A stretch of DNA of 64,000 nucleotides from Actinomycetes bacterium (GTDB lineage Bacteria; Planctomycetota; Phycisphaerae; JAACET01), in assembly GCA_030614915.1 (NCBI GenBank), contig JAUXAG010000009.1, forward strand, positions 1-64,000, given 5' to 3'. A program made the position numbers and the translations under genes. Below are positions 25,248-33,275 of this stretch, piece by piece. The first letter of the stretch is position 1. Each line of letters opens with the position of its first letter. The notes under the pieces were generated by a model. That model was not told the DNA's origin and made no database searches. It was given only the letters and a program-made list of their open reading frames with translations.

Positions 25248-27146
25248 TTACATGCCGGCTTCAGAGCTTTTCACCACCCGGAAGATGCGAATAAAACGAT
25301 TCTGGTGAACAAAACGGAAGTGTCTTAATTCATCCGGCGCAAAGCGGAACATGGCCGCGGCAGAATCCTTTCTGAGATTGGTCGCGCCGATCATATAGCG
25401 GATACTTCCGGGCCGATCATCTGTAGCCATGCCTAGATAGAATACAAACAGACTTGCATCGTACCGCTTACACGTCTGATAAAAATCTTCCTCGCTGCAA
25501 TACAGTGATGTATACACATCCTTAACCTTATCCCGAATCAGTTGTGACTCAAACTTGGGATGCAGGATTACAGGCCGACGAGCATAAGCGGCGATAGAGG
25601 GCCCAAACTGGAAAGCGGTAAGCACCGCCTCATCGGGGCCGGTCTCCCCCTTTATGTAATGTATCATATCCTTAACGTATTCCTGAGGGGGCCGTCCATG
25701 CCCCAAATGAAGTGTGCCAATAAAGTGAACACCGTAAAGAAAACATCCTCCAAGACACACATAAGCCAACGGCTTCAATATACGGCCCTTGACCAACACC
25801 ACAGAACCAATAGGAACGGCAAGGAAAAAGCCGGTAAAGACGTGCATCCTTCGGATCATAAGAAACAAGACAAAACTGGCCAACGCAGAATAAACCACCA
25901 TAATCTCAGCACGCCCGGCCTTAGCTTTGACGATGCGAAAGATCGACCAAGTTACCGCAATTGCTCCCAACACAAGACTGACTGACAATATCATGAAGAC
26001 GTCCCTCAGCCCGGGACTACCAAAGCCTGACGTCCACATTACCTTTGTTTCAAACGGCAGTTTCGTAGCATCTAAGGGCAGCTCACCCCAGTATCGCAAC
26101 TTTCCCAGGATTAAATTATAAACATGAGAATGACTGCCCCATAACCTTTGCACTATCAGACCTGCTATTAGGAAGCCTATAATCACCGCCCCTCCCCACA
26201 AAATGGTTTTGGTGCGTCCTTTTACACCCCAGTGAGGCAGCAGCCACAACGACACCAGCAGACCATAGCACATCATCATTTGAGGTGAAAATATAAACCA
26301 CTTTGCGCGGAGCACGGCCAGTGCGACAGAAGCAGCAGCAATGGCGATGGTAAAAACTGCAATGCTAACGCGTGGAAAATTCTCACCACCTCGCAGGAAA
26401 AACACGACCACAAAGCCGACCACTAAAAAGAATACATAGAATTGAGTTGCATGCCACGACGCAAGCCCAATCGCCAGAAATAGCGAGCCCATTACGGCTA
26501 CAGGCAAACGATCCTTTTGCAGGCAATATATGAAACATGCGAAACTAAAGAAAATAAACGGAAGGGCAAAATGTTCCCTTAACAACCCGCCGCTGGCTGC
26601 GCGGCCAAAGCTTGCAGGACCAAGGGCATAACAAAAAGCCGATATAAAACCCGCGCCGGCGGACCGCCATAGAAACTTAGCTGTAAGAAACACGGCGACA
26701 ATTGAAAACGTTGAAAAAATACAACTGAAAAATACCAAAAAAACGTGCAGCGGAATTTCCTGAAAAAAGACGCGATGTAATGACCCTGTAACGCGGTCCA
26801 TGACAGGTGTAATATATCGAGTCGTATCCAACCCTTCGGGATATTGTATATCTCTGTCGAGTCGGGGAATTCTCTTCCCCTCGGAAATCATTCGAGCATG
26901 GCGAAAATGAAAGGCTGATTCCGTCCAATAGAAACCTTCGCCGTCATTGGAATCGAAAAAGGGTAGCTTCCCAATCGAGGCAAGCTTAAAAGAGATCATC
27001 CAGCCACAGACGATGACCATAAACAATGCCATCAGCAAATGACCAAAACGACCTTTGGACGGCAGGTGTCTGCTTACCGCGTTTTCTTCTTGCATATTCG
27101 AAAACTCAACAAGATGGGATTTCCCATTTACACGCTTAGAAAACAT
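25248..27146 (-). CDS. STT3-like GT-C membrane glycosyltransferase
   Basis: A 632-residue protein with about 11-13 membrane segments through residue ~480 and a soluble C-terminal domain. The first external loop contains SNDGEGFYWTESAFHFRHAR and DRDIQYPEGLDTTRY, matching the acidic catalytic loop and D-x-x-YPxG pattern of oligosaccharyltransferase (STT3/AglB/PglB) proteins. This suggests transfer of a lipid-linked glycan to protein or another acceptor at the outer face of the inner membrane. A clear WWDYG-type motif is not visible, so it may be an STT3 relative. The start at 27146 has a GGAGAG site; an internal ATG at 27095 is possible, because the first 17 codons overlap a repeat shared with the GH51 locus. 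Confidence 0.65.
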   Translation of the reverse strand: MFSKRVNGKSHLVEFSNMQEENAVSRHLPSKGRFGHLLMALFMVIVCGWMISFKLASIGKLPFFDSNDGEGFYWTESAFHFRHARMISEGKRIPRLDRDIQYPEGLDTTRYITPVMDRVTGSLHRVFFQEIPLHVFLVFFSCIFSTFSIVAVFLTAKFLWRSAGAGFISAFCYALGPASFGRAASGGLLREHFALPFIFFSFACFIYCLQKDRLPVAVMGSLFLAIGLASWHATQFYVFFLVVGFVVVFFLRGGENFPRVSIAVFTIAIAAASVALAVLRAKWFIFSPQMMMCYGLLVSLWLLPHWGVKGRTKTILWGGAVIIGFLIAGLIVQRLWGSHSHVYNLILGKLRYWGELPLDATKLPFETKVMWTSGFGSPGLRDVFMILSVSLVLGAIAVTWSIFRIVKAKAGRAEIMVVYSALASFVLFLMIRRMHVFTGFFLAVPIGSVVLVKGRILKPLAYVCLGGCFLYGVHFIGTLHLGHGRPPQEYVKDMIHYIKGETGPDEAVLTAFQFGPSIAAYARRPVILHPKFESQLIRDKVKDVYTSLYCSEEDFYQTCKRYDASLFVFYLGMATDDRPGSIRYMIGATNLRKDSAAAMFRFAPDELRHFRFVHQNRFIRIFRVVKSSEAGM

Positions 27147-27170
27147 AGTTCTCTCCGCACGACATCAACG

Positions 27171-27200
27171 ATTTAACTAAAATTATCTTGAGCGGTCAAG
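27171..27200 (-). promoter_or_regulatory. Promoter and CTTGA-TCAAG palindrome of STT3-like gene
   Basis: On the minus strand TTGACC (27194-27199), 17 bases and TTAAAT (27171-27176) form a promoter 25 bases before the start codon. The -35 box lies in the inverted repeat CTTGACCGCTCAAG (27187-27200), an operator-like palindrome. The segment 27111-27235 is homologous to 47470-47590 upstream of the GH51 gene. Confidence 0.5.
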
Positions 27201-27235
27201 TATTTTCGTTGCCGGGGCAGTTCTTGTGAAAATTT

Positions 27236-27406
27236 GGTGCTTGTTCCATCCACCGTTGGTCGTGACGCGCTAACTCATTGAAAATAATTAAAGCTATTAC
27301 CTGCACAATTCCACAATACGAGGTGAAAACTCCCAAATCGCGAACATAACTTATTCGGAATCAAACAGTTACACAGGAGTCACCAACAGTTAACGACAGC
27401 AGCACC
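27236..27406 (-). mobile_element. MITE, copy B (171 bp, inverted)
   Basis: Inverted, nearly full-length copy of the element at 11999-12165. Its ends are GGTGCTTGTTCC at 27236 and AGCAGCACC at 27406. The two copies share long exact blocks such as GTTTGATTCCGAATAAGTTA. It sits right upstream of the STT3-like promoter region and abuts the truncated fragment at 27407-27478. Confidence 0.8.
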
Positions 27407-27478
27407 ATTTATCCTCTCGCCTATGACCGTCACGGGCCGTTCTGCCGACGTCAAAGACAGCCCCTCGGGGGAGTCCAT
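27407..27478 (-). pseudogene. N-terminal stub resembling a pterin-binding methyltransferase
   Basis: Twenty-four codons from an ATG at 27478 end with ERPVTVIGERIN exactly at the MITE boundary. VIGERIN is the start of the pterin-binding barrel in dihydropteroate synthase-like and methyltetrahydrofolate methyltransferase proteins. The stub has no ribosome site and continues only a few codons into the MITE. The match is short, so this is tentative. Confidence 0.35.
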
Positions 27479-27610
27479 GGGACCCAGAGTGCCATCAACC
27501 CAGCCGAAACTCAGGATAAAACTGACACTGGAATGACACTGGCGCCTACCTGACAGGCCAAGCAGGTTGAGACCGAAATCGATAACGCTTTGCGAATAAA
27601 GGATTAAAAA

Positions 27611-27687
<77 letters not shown>

Positions 27688-27767
27688 ACCATAAGGGCAG
27701 ACGGCTAGGCCGAAGTCTTCAGGCATCGAGGGAATTCTTGTAAGCCTTTCAAACCCGAAGGAGAGCA

Positions 27768-27796
27768 AGAATAGCGTAAATGAACAGTGCTGTCAA
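27768..27796 (-). promoter_or_regulatory. Promoter for tRNA-Ala
   Basis: On the minus strand TTGACA (27791-27796), 17 bases and TATTCT (27768-27773), about 80 bases upstream of the tRNA 5-prime end. Confidence 0.55.
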
Positions 27797-27911
27797 GAAA
27801 ACAGCCGCTGAGTAAAGGCGATGGGGGATGAGGGAGGAGTTGGGCGAGAGAAATGGCTGAAGGTATCATATTGTGGAAGGCGGGCTTAGGAGAAGTGGGC
27901 ATAATTTACCG

Positions 27912-27939
27912 TTGACAGGCTCAGGGCAGGAGAGATAAT
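27912..27939 (+). promoter_or_regulatory. Promoter for coiled-coil lipoprotein
   Basis: TTGACA (27912-27917), a 16-base spacer and GATAAT (27934-27939), 100 bases upstream of the preferred GTG start at 28039. Confidence 0.5.
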
Positions 27940-28038
27940 GAAAGTGCGAACAGGTTGGGGGCTGTTTCGAAGCGCGGATATGGCGAATTAGGCTTTGGAG
28001 TGGTGAGCTTTGTTTTTTTCTCAGGTGGAGTTTTAGCT

Positions 28039-29565
28039 GTGCGATACGAAAAAATCTTTAGCTGTGGTCTGCTGTTGACGGGGTTGATTTTGGTGGGATG
28101 TTCTGAGCCATCGGAATTGGCGGCGGCTAAGAAAATAGCCACGAAGGTGGCCCAAGCCCGCCAGTTGATGAAAGATCCGACCAAGGGCTCGTACGAGCAG
28201 GCTGAACAGCTGCTGCGGAAGGCCTTGGAAACACCCCGGGCCAACAGCATCGGCAAGCAGAGGGCCAACGAGCTTTTCGCTACTTTGTTGAGCGAGACCA
28301 CCGCCCGTCAGCTGAGCGAGCTGGATGATGTGGTTGAGAGTTTTGACGAGGCTGACCTTGGCCTGAGCCGTAGTCTAAGTGAGCTTTCGCGCAAAGCCGG
28401 GGCGCTGGCTTATGCCGTTGGTCTTAAAGGCAGCGATGATGAAAAGCTTCAGGAATACCGCAAAGAACTTTTGGCCCAGATCCCCGCGGCCCGGCAGGCC
28501 AGGGACGAGGCGGCGAGGATACGGACAGCACTGGAGCAAAAGCTGGCAGCAGCTAAAAAGGCAGCCTTGGCCGCAGCTACGGAGGCTGATGGTATTTTGC
28601 TCGAAGCAGCTAAGGCCAGCGGCGATGAACAGCTCAGTAAAATGAAAGAGGGGACAGCCAAACGCCTGGAGGCGGACAGGCTGGGGATTGCGGCATCGGG
28701 CCAGGAGTTGGCCCTGCTCAGAGCCAAAGAAGATGAGATTCGCCGGGAATCGGCGTTGGCCGGGCTGCGGAAATCCCTTGGGCATGTGGAGCAATTGATT
28801 AAGGCTCACACGGTCATGGTCAGTAAGAGCAACCTGGATGAGCAGAGCGCCCAAGCGGCGGCAGAAAAATCGGCTGGACAACTGCTCAAACAAGTGGAGG
28901 CATTCAACGATTCGGGCAGGGAGCTCTCGGCTGCCTACGAGCGGCTGATAGCCAGGCAAAGTGAAGCGGTCAGTCATTTTCAGCAGGCCCTGAAAGGAGC
29001 TGTGGAGCGGCGTCAAAGATTCAGCAAGTTCAAGGCTGACCTGCCGGCTGAGGCCGAGATTGATGAGCGAGTCGAGATGCTGGTTGAGTTAGACGAGGAA
29101 GTGGCTTTGGCAGTGAGCGTGGCCCGGGCCCAGATTAGCCTGGCCGGGCTGCGAGAGCAGAAGATCGGGGTGCTCGAGCGTGTGCAGTCCCGAGTTGAGC
29201 AAATAAAACAGCTGACCGCGGCGGGTCTTGTGATGGACTCGACGCGAATAGATACAACCCCAATCGAGGCCAGCATTGGCCAGACTCACCAAGCAGCATT
29301 GGAAGACCTGAATTCGGCAGAGCAGACACTGTGGAAGACGGCATTAGGCCGGCTCAAGTCAGACAGCCCGCCTGATGCGGTCGTAAAGAGGCTCGAACGC
29401 GCCGAGTGGAACTGGCAGGTCTTGGGGATGCTGGGGCTTGTCCATGAGGCCAGGGGCGGGATTGCGGGGAGGATGGGCAGAGCCGAACAGGCCCAGGAAG
29501 ATGCTCAGGCGGCGGCGACATATCTGGCCCAGAGCAGAAAGGCGCGGGCCGGGGTACTCCGGTAG
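28039..29565 (+). CDS. Coiled-coil lipoprotein of unknown function
   Basis: The GTG at 28039 with AGGTGGAG upstream gives a clean lipoprotein start, VRYEKIFSCGLLLTGLILVG followed by cysteine and CSEPSE. The 508-residue protein is then almost entirely helical, rich in Ala, Glu, Lys and Arg, with long heptad stretches (for example residues ~120-260), so an extended periplasmic coiled coil is expected. TPR-like helices may be present near the N-terminus (GSYEQAEQLLRKALE) and the C-terminus. I do not recognise a family. It precedes the two radical SAM genes by 29 bases and may be cotranscribed with them. Confidence 0.7.
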   Translation: MRYEKIFSCGLLLTGLILVGCSEPSELAAAKKIATKVAQARQLMKDPTKGSYEQAEQLLRKALETPRANSIGKQRANELFATLLSETTARQLSELDDVVESFDEADLGLSRSLSELSRKAGALAYAVGLKGSDDEKLQEYRKELLAQIPAARQARDEAARIRTALEQKLAAAKKAALAAATEADGILLEAAKASGDEQLSKMKEGTAKRLEADRLGIAASGQELALLRAKEDEIRRESALAGLRKSLGHVEQLIKAHTVMVSKSNLDEQSAQAAAEKSAGQLLKQVEAFNDSGRELSAAYERLIARQSEAVSHFQQALKGAVERRQRFSKFKADLPAEAEIDERVEMLVELDEEVALAVSVARAQISLAGLREQKIGVLERVQSRVEQIKQLTAAGLVMDSTRIDTTPIEASIGQTHQAALEDLNSAEQTLWKTALGRLKSDSPPDAVVKRLERAEWNWQVLGMLGLVHEARGGIAGRMGRAEQAQEDAQAAATYLAQSRKARAGVLR

Positions 29566-29594
29566 GGCGAGTCAAACTAAACGCGGAACAAATC

Positions 29595-31493
29595 ATGGCT
29601 GCGGATGAACAACGCCCGGAGACTGGAGTATTGAATGGTATTGGGGGCAACGGCCGAGAGGGGCTCTCTCCGCTAATGCCGGATGTTATGCCGGCGCGTG
29701 GGAGGAGACGGTTGGGAGAGTTCCGCCAAGCCATGCGCAGGTTCTGCCAAGAGGGGCATAAGTTACCGCTGGTTGTGCAGTCGCATTGCCTGGGTTGCGA
29801 CGAGCTGGTGGAAGGGCGTTTTGAGCTTGTCGACGGGCAAGTGGTTTTATCGAAGAATTGCCCGCAGTGCGGCCAATCGCGCCAGGTGCACTACGACGCG
29901 ATTTTTACGCAGGGCGTTTCGGACCGGCCAGGCTCGGCGGAAAAGACGTTTTCCGGCACGCCCATTCGCCCCGTGGTCCGGTCGCTGCCGAGGACAGTGG
30001 AGACGCTGTGCCCCCAGTGCGGGGCAATACTGCTGGGGAGATATTACTTGGCTGACGGTAAGGTCTTGACGGAAAAGACCTGCCCGGAACACGGCTACTT
30101 CAGGGATTGTATCAACTCGGATGGGCGGCTATATCTCAAGTCCAGCCATTGGAGCTTCGAGGAAGGTCCGGGACAGCAATTTCCGCAGGTTCGGGATGCT
30201 CACCATTGCCCCAGCAATTGCGGCTACTGCAATCAACACATTTCCAGCGGGCTGCTTTCCCAGATTGATCTGACCAACCGCTGCAACCTGGGCTGCCCGA
30301 TTTGTTTTGCCAATGCGAATGCTACGGGCAGAGTGAGCGAGCCCAGCTTTGAGCAGGTGCTGGGGCTTTTGCAGCAGTTGCGGGATCTACGGCCGGTACC
30401 GGCAACAGCTATTCAGTTTGCCGGTGGTGAGCCGACCCTGCATCCGGAGTTTGAGCGGATTGTGGCTCAGGCTAACTCGATGGGATTTTCGCACGTTCAG
30501 GCAGCGACCAACGGCTTGAAACTGGCCCAGAAGGAATTTGCTCGAAGCTGTGCTCAAGCCGGACTGCATACCATCTACCTGCAGTTCGACGGAGTGGGCG
30601 AGGAGGTCTATCGGACCCTGCGGAACCGAAATATCTGGCAGGAAAAGCTCAGGTGCATAGAAAACTGTCGGCAAAATGGGATCAAGGTCTGCCTGGTGCC
30701 GACGATCATCAAGGGGACCAACGACGAGCAGGTGGGGAAGATTCTGCAATTTGCCATTGAGAATGTTGATGTGGTTTCGGGGATTTCGTATCAGCCGGTG
30801 TGCTTTACGGGGCGAATCGACCAGGCCCAGCGGCAGCGCCAACGTTATACGCTGGGAGACTTGGCCTGGGCCATAAGCGAGAGTCTGGAGAACTGCGAAG
30901 TATATCGAGATTTTTATCCGCTGAGCATTGTCAAGCCCCTGAGCACACTGCTGCAGGCGCTGCAGAAGGCCCCGAAGATTACCTGCAACTGCCATCCGGA
31001 TTGCAGCCTGGGGACCTATCTGCTGGTGAGCCCCCAAGGCAAGGCCTATCCGTTTCCCCTGGTCTTCGACATAGAAGGGCTGTTCACCCAGATGAACTCC
31101 TTGGCCAAGCGACTGGCGGGTAAGAATCAGATCAATTGGCTGGACAAATGGGCGATTTATCGGCTGTTCCGGAGACATTTCAAAAAAGGTGTCGGGCCGA
31201 GGGACCTGACCGTGGGCAAGTTTGTCAAGGCCCTGATGGGCATGGTCGATAAGAGCAAAGGCCGCGGCCAAGCGGGACAGAAAACCTATCGGACGTTGAT
31301 GGCTGCAGGGATGCACTTTCAAGACCGCTATAATTTCGATGTGGAGCGGGTCAAACGTTGCGCGGTACCCTATAGCACACTGGAAGGAATTTTCCCTTTC
31401 TGTACTTATAACTCGGGGCCGACGTATCGCGAATTCGTGGAGCAGATTCACTCGTGCACGCTGGAGGCCTACAGACAAGCTCATGGTCAGTAG
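29595..31493 (+). CDS. Radical SAM protein of the tetraether lipid synthase (Tes/MJ0619) type
   Basis: The 632-residue protein opens with two zinc-ribbon-like cysteine pairs (CLGCDELVEG, CPQCGQSR) and a second set (CPQCGAILLG, CPEHGYF). Then follow CPSNCGYCNQH near residue 210, the radical SAM cluster CNLGCPICFANANA near residue 230, a SAM glycine motif FAGGEPTLHPEFE, and a late CNCHPDCSLGTYL near residue 470. This ordered set matches archaeal Tes (MJ0619), which joins lipid tails across the membrane using several Fe-S clusters. Bacterial homologues are thought to make membrane-spanning or ether-linked lipids. The substrate here is inferred. It overlaps the next radical SAM gene. Confidence 0.7.
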   Translation: MAADEQRPETGVLNGIGGNGREGLSPLMPDVMPARGRRRLGEFRQAMRRFCQEGHKLPLVVQSHCLGCDELVEGRFELVDGQVVLSKNCPQCGQSRQVHYDAIFTQGVSDRPGSAEKTFSGTPIRPVVRSLPRTVETLCPQCGAILLGRYYLADGKVLTEKTCPEHGYFRDCINSDGRLYLKSSHWSFEEGPGQQFPQVRDAHHCPSNCGYCNQHISSGLLSQIDLTNRCNLGCPICFANANATGRVSEPSFEQVLGLLQQLRDLRPVPATAIQFAGGEPTLHPEFERIVAQANSMGFSHVQAATNGLKLAQKEFARSCAQAGLHTIYLQFDGVGEEVYRTLRNRNIWQEKLRCIENCRQNGIKVCLVPTIIKGTNDEQVGKILQFAIENVDVVSGISYQPVCFTGRIDQAQRQRQRYTLGDLAWAISESLENCEVYRDFYPLSIVKPLSTLLQALQKAPKITCNCHPDCSLGTYLLVSPQGKAYPFPLVFDIEGLFTQMNSLAKRLAGKNQINWLDKWAIYRLFRRHFKKGVGPRDLTVGKFVKALMGMVDKSKGRGQAGQKTYRTLMAAGMHFQDRYNFDVERVKRCAVPYSTLEGIFPFCTYNSGPTYREFVEQIHSCTLEAYRQAHGQ

Positions 31494-33069
31494 AACGAAC
31501 GATTCAGTAAGAGGCCAAGCACCGACGAGCTGGGATTACGGCCAAGCTGACAGGCACCGTAGAGGCCCCGAAGCGGGGGGCAACGGTCAGGGGGACGGCC
31601 GGGCTTACATCGACAGGGAATTTCATCTAGGCATTGAGAGTTTTTTCGGTTCGCACCTGGGGCGGCATCTTCTGGGTTGGTTGAGCAGGGACAGGCCAGC
31701 CGGTACGCTCCTGGAGAGGATGATCCGCTCCTATGCTGACCCCCAGATTCCGCTGGGGGAGAAGATACTCTTTTGGCCGCTACATAAGTTTATCCGGCGA
31801 ATGAAGGGCTCGATGACGGATGAGTCGTTTCGCAAGAAGGTGGCTGGGCACAGTTCGACGGTGCGGGGGATTGTAGCGACGGCCCGGTCGCTGGCGGAGT
31901 TCGGCTTGACTTTGCCACAGAAGTTCGCGGTGCCGTTGTTTGTGGTCTGGAACTTCACCAACCAGTGCAATCTGCACTGCCGGCACTGCTATCAGTCGTC
32001 GGGGTCGCAGCGGGGGGCTGACGAACTGAGCCTGGCGGAAAAACTGCAGGTCGTGGATGAGCTGGGAAAGGCTTATGTGCCGATGATAGCTTTTGCCGGT
32101 GGCGAGCCGACCATGAGTGAGGATTTGCTTGCAGTTCTGAAGCGCTGCCAGGGTTACGGTATTCACACCACCGTGGCTACCAACGGCACGAATCTGAGCC
32201 TGGCACGGGTGCGGGCCTTGCGGGATGCAGGGGTCCGTTACGTGGAGATATCCCTGGACAGCACGGATCCGGGCAAGCACGATGCCTTTCGAGGTCATCC
32301 TGGAATGTGGGAACGAACGGTGCAGGGGATCAAGAACGTTGCGGCCGTGGACCGGATCAGGCCGGGCTTGGCTATGTGCGTTCATCAGGACAACTACGAC
32401 GAAGTGGAAGATGTGATCGAGTTGGCCAAGAGCCTGGGGGTGACGTGTTTTGCTCACTTTAATTTTATTCCGGTGGGGCGGGGAAAAGATTGGGCCGAGC
32501 AAGACCTAAGGCCCCAACAAAGGGAAGAGCTGCTGCGGCTGCTGAACCGTCACTCGCAGGAAGGTAAGATCGGGATTCTGAGCACAGCTCCGCAGTTCGG
32601 GCGGGTGGCTTTGGCGTTTGAGCCGTTGGAAGGGCGGATGTCCGTCAGTCACGCTGGGGGCGGTGGTGGTTTGGCTGCACGGGTGGTAGCCAAATACCTG
32701 GGAGGTTGCGGAGCGGGGCGGACCTACGTCTGCCTGGAACCGAACGGCGATGTTACCCCCTGCGTGTATATGCCGAATCGGCCCTTCGGGAATGTCCGCC
32801 GCCGGGGTTTGCTGGAGCTCTTCCGGAGTTCGCCTTACTGGGATGCGTTGTGGGATCGCTCACAGCGCGATGGCCACTGCAAGATATGCCGGTATAAGAA
32901 TTATTGCGGGGGCTGCCGAGCCCGGGCTGACGCCTACTTTGGATCGATCAAGGCCAACGACCCCGGGTGCATTTTTAATCAGGCCGAATGGGATAAACTT
33001 CTCGATAGCAGTCCGGCTCAGCAGGAATATGCCGATCGGTCTTGCAAACGATGCCCAGCTCCAGCCTGA
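31483..33069 (+). CDS. Radical SAM/SPASM-domain protein
   Basis: About 528 residues from the ATG at 31483, which overlaps the previous stop codon; the open frame extends further upstream, but that part is read inside the preceding gene. The catalytic cluster is CNLHCRHCYQSSG with AFAGGEPTMSED after it. A SPASM-like C-terminus (CLEPNGDVTPCVYMPN, then CKICRYKNYCGGCRARADAY and DPGC) binds auxiliary clusters, as in AhbC, AhbD and NirJ haem-side-chain enzymes. An N-terminal ~150-residue extension is unassigned. Overlap with the Tes-like gene suggests joint action, perhaps in lipid modification. Confidence 0.75.
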   Translation: MVSRTNDSVRGQAPTSWDYGQADRHRRGPEAGGNGQGDGRAYIDREFHLGIESFFGSHLGRHLLGWLSRDRPAGTLLERMIRSYADPQIPLGEKILFWPLHKFIRRMKGSMTDESFRKKVAGHSSTVRGIVATARSLAEFGLTLPQKFAVPLFVVWNFTNQCNLHCRHCYQSSGSQRGADELSLAEKLQVVDELGKAYVPMIAFAGGEPTMSEDLLAVLKRCQGYGIHTTVATNGTNLSLARVRALRDAGVRYVEISLDSTDPGKHDAFRGHPGMWERTVQGIKNVAAVDRIRPGLAMCVHQDNYDEVEDVIELAKSLGVTCFAHFNFIPVGRGKDWAEQDLRPQQREELLRLLNRHSQEGKIGILSTAPQFGRVALAFEPLEGRMSVSHAGGGGGLAARVVAKYLGGCGAGRTYVCLEPNGDVTPCVYMPNRPFGNVRRRGLLELFRSSPYWDALWDRSQRDGHCKICRYKNYCGGCRARADAYFGSIKANDPGCIFNQAEWDKLLDSSPAQQEYADRSCKRCPAPA

Positions 33070-33080
33070 TCCGCTGCTTA

Positions 33081-33275
33081 GGCACTCTAACAACACCTGA
33101 TGTGAGCCGCGTTGCGAGAAAAATCGGATGGATGCAAGGAAGAACCCCGCCGTCCTTTTGCCCGCCGCCGGCGTCGCTCGTCGTCAATGATGCTCCCTGC
33201 ATCGTATCCTCCTCGCTTCTAGTCGGCAACCGAAATCCCAGGCGTCGCGGCCGCGTCAGGTGTTGTTAGAGTGCC
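33081..33275. mobile_element. MITE-like element with perfect 20-bp inverted ends
   Basis: GGCACTCTAACAACACCTGA at 33081-33100 is repeated exactly in inverted form at 33256-33275. Both ends are flanked by TTA, a likely 3-bp target duplication; the right TTA is the complement of the nadB TAA stop codon. The 195-base element is GC-rich. Its minus strand contains a GGAGG followed by ATG, so it may be the shrunken end of an insertion sequence. TTA targets recall IS5/PIF-type elements. Confidence 0.75.

Noticed and set aside
30387-31484. 365-codon frame antisense to the Tes-like gene
   Set aside because: It is the mirror of a real radical SAM gene with conserved motifs on the plus strand.
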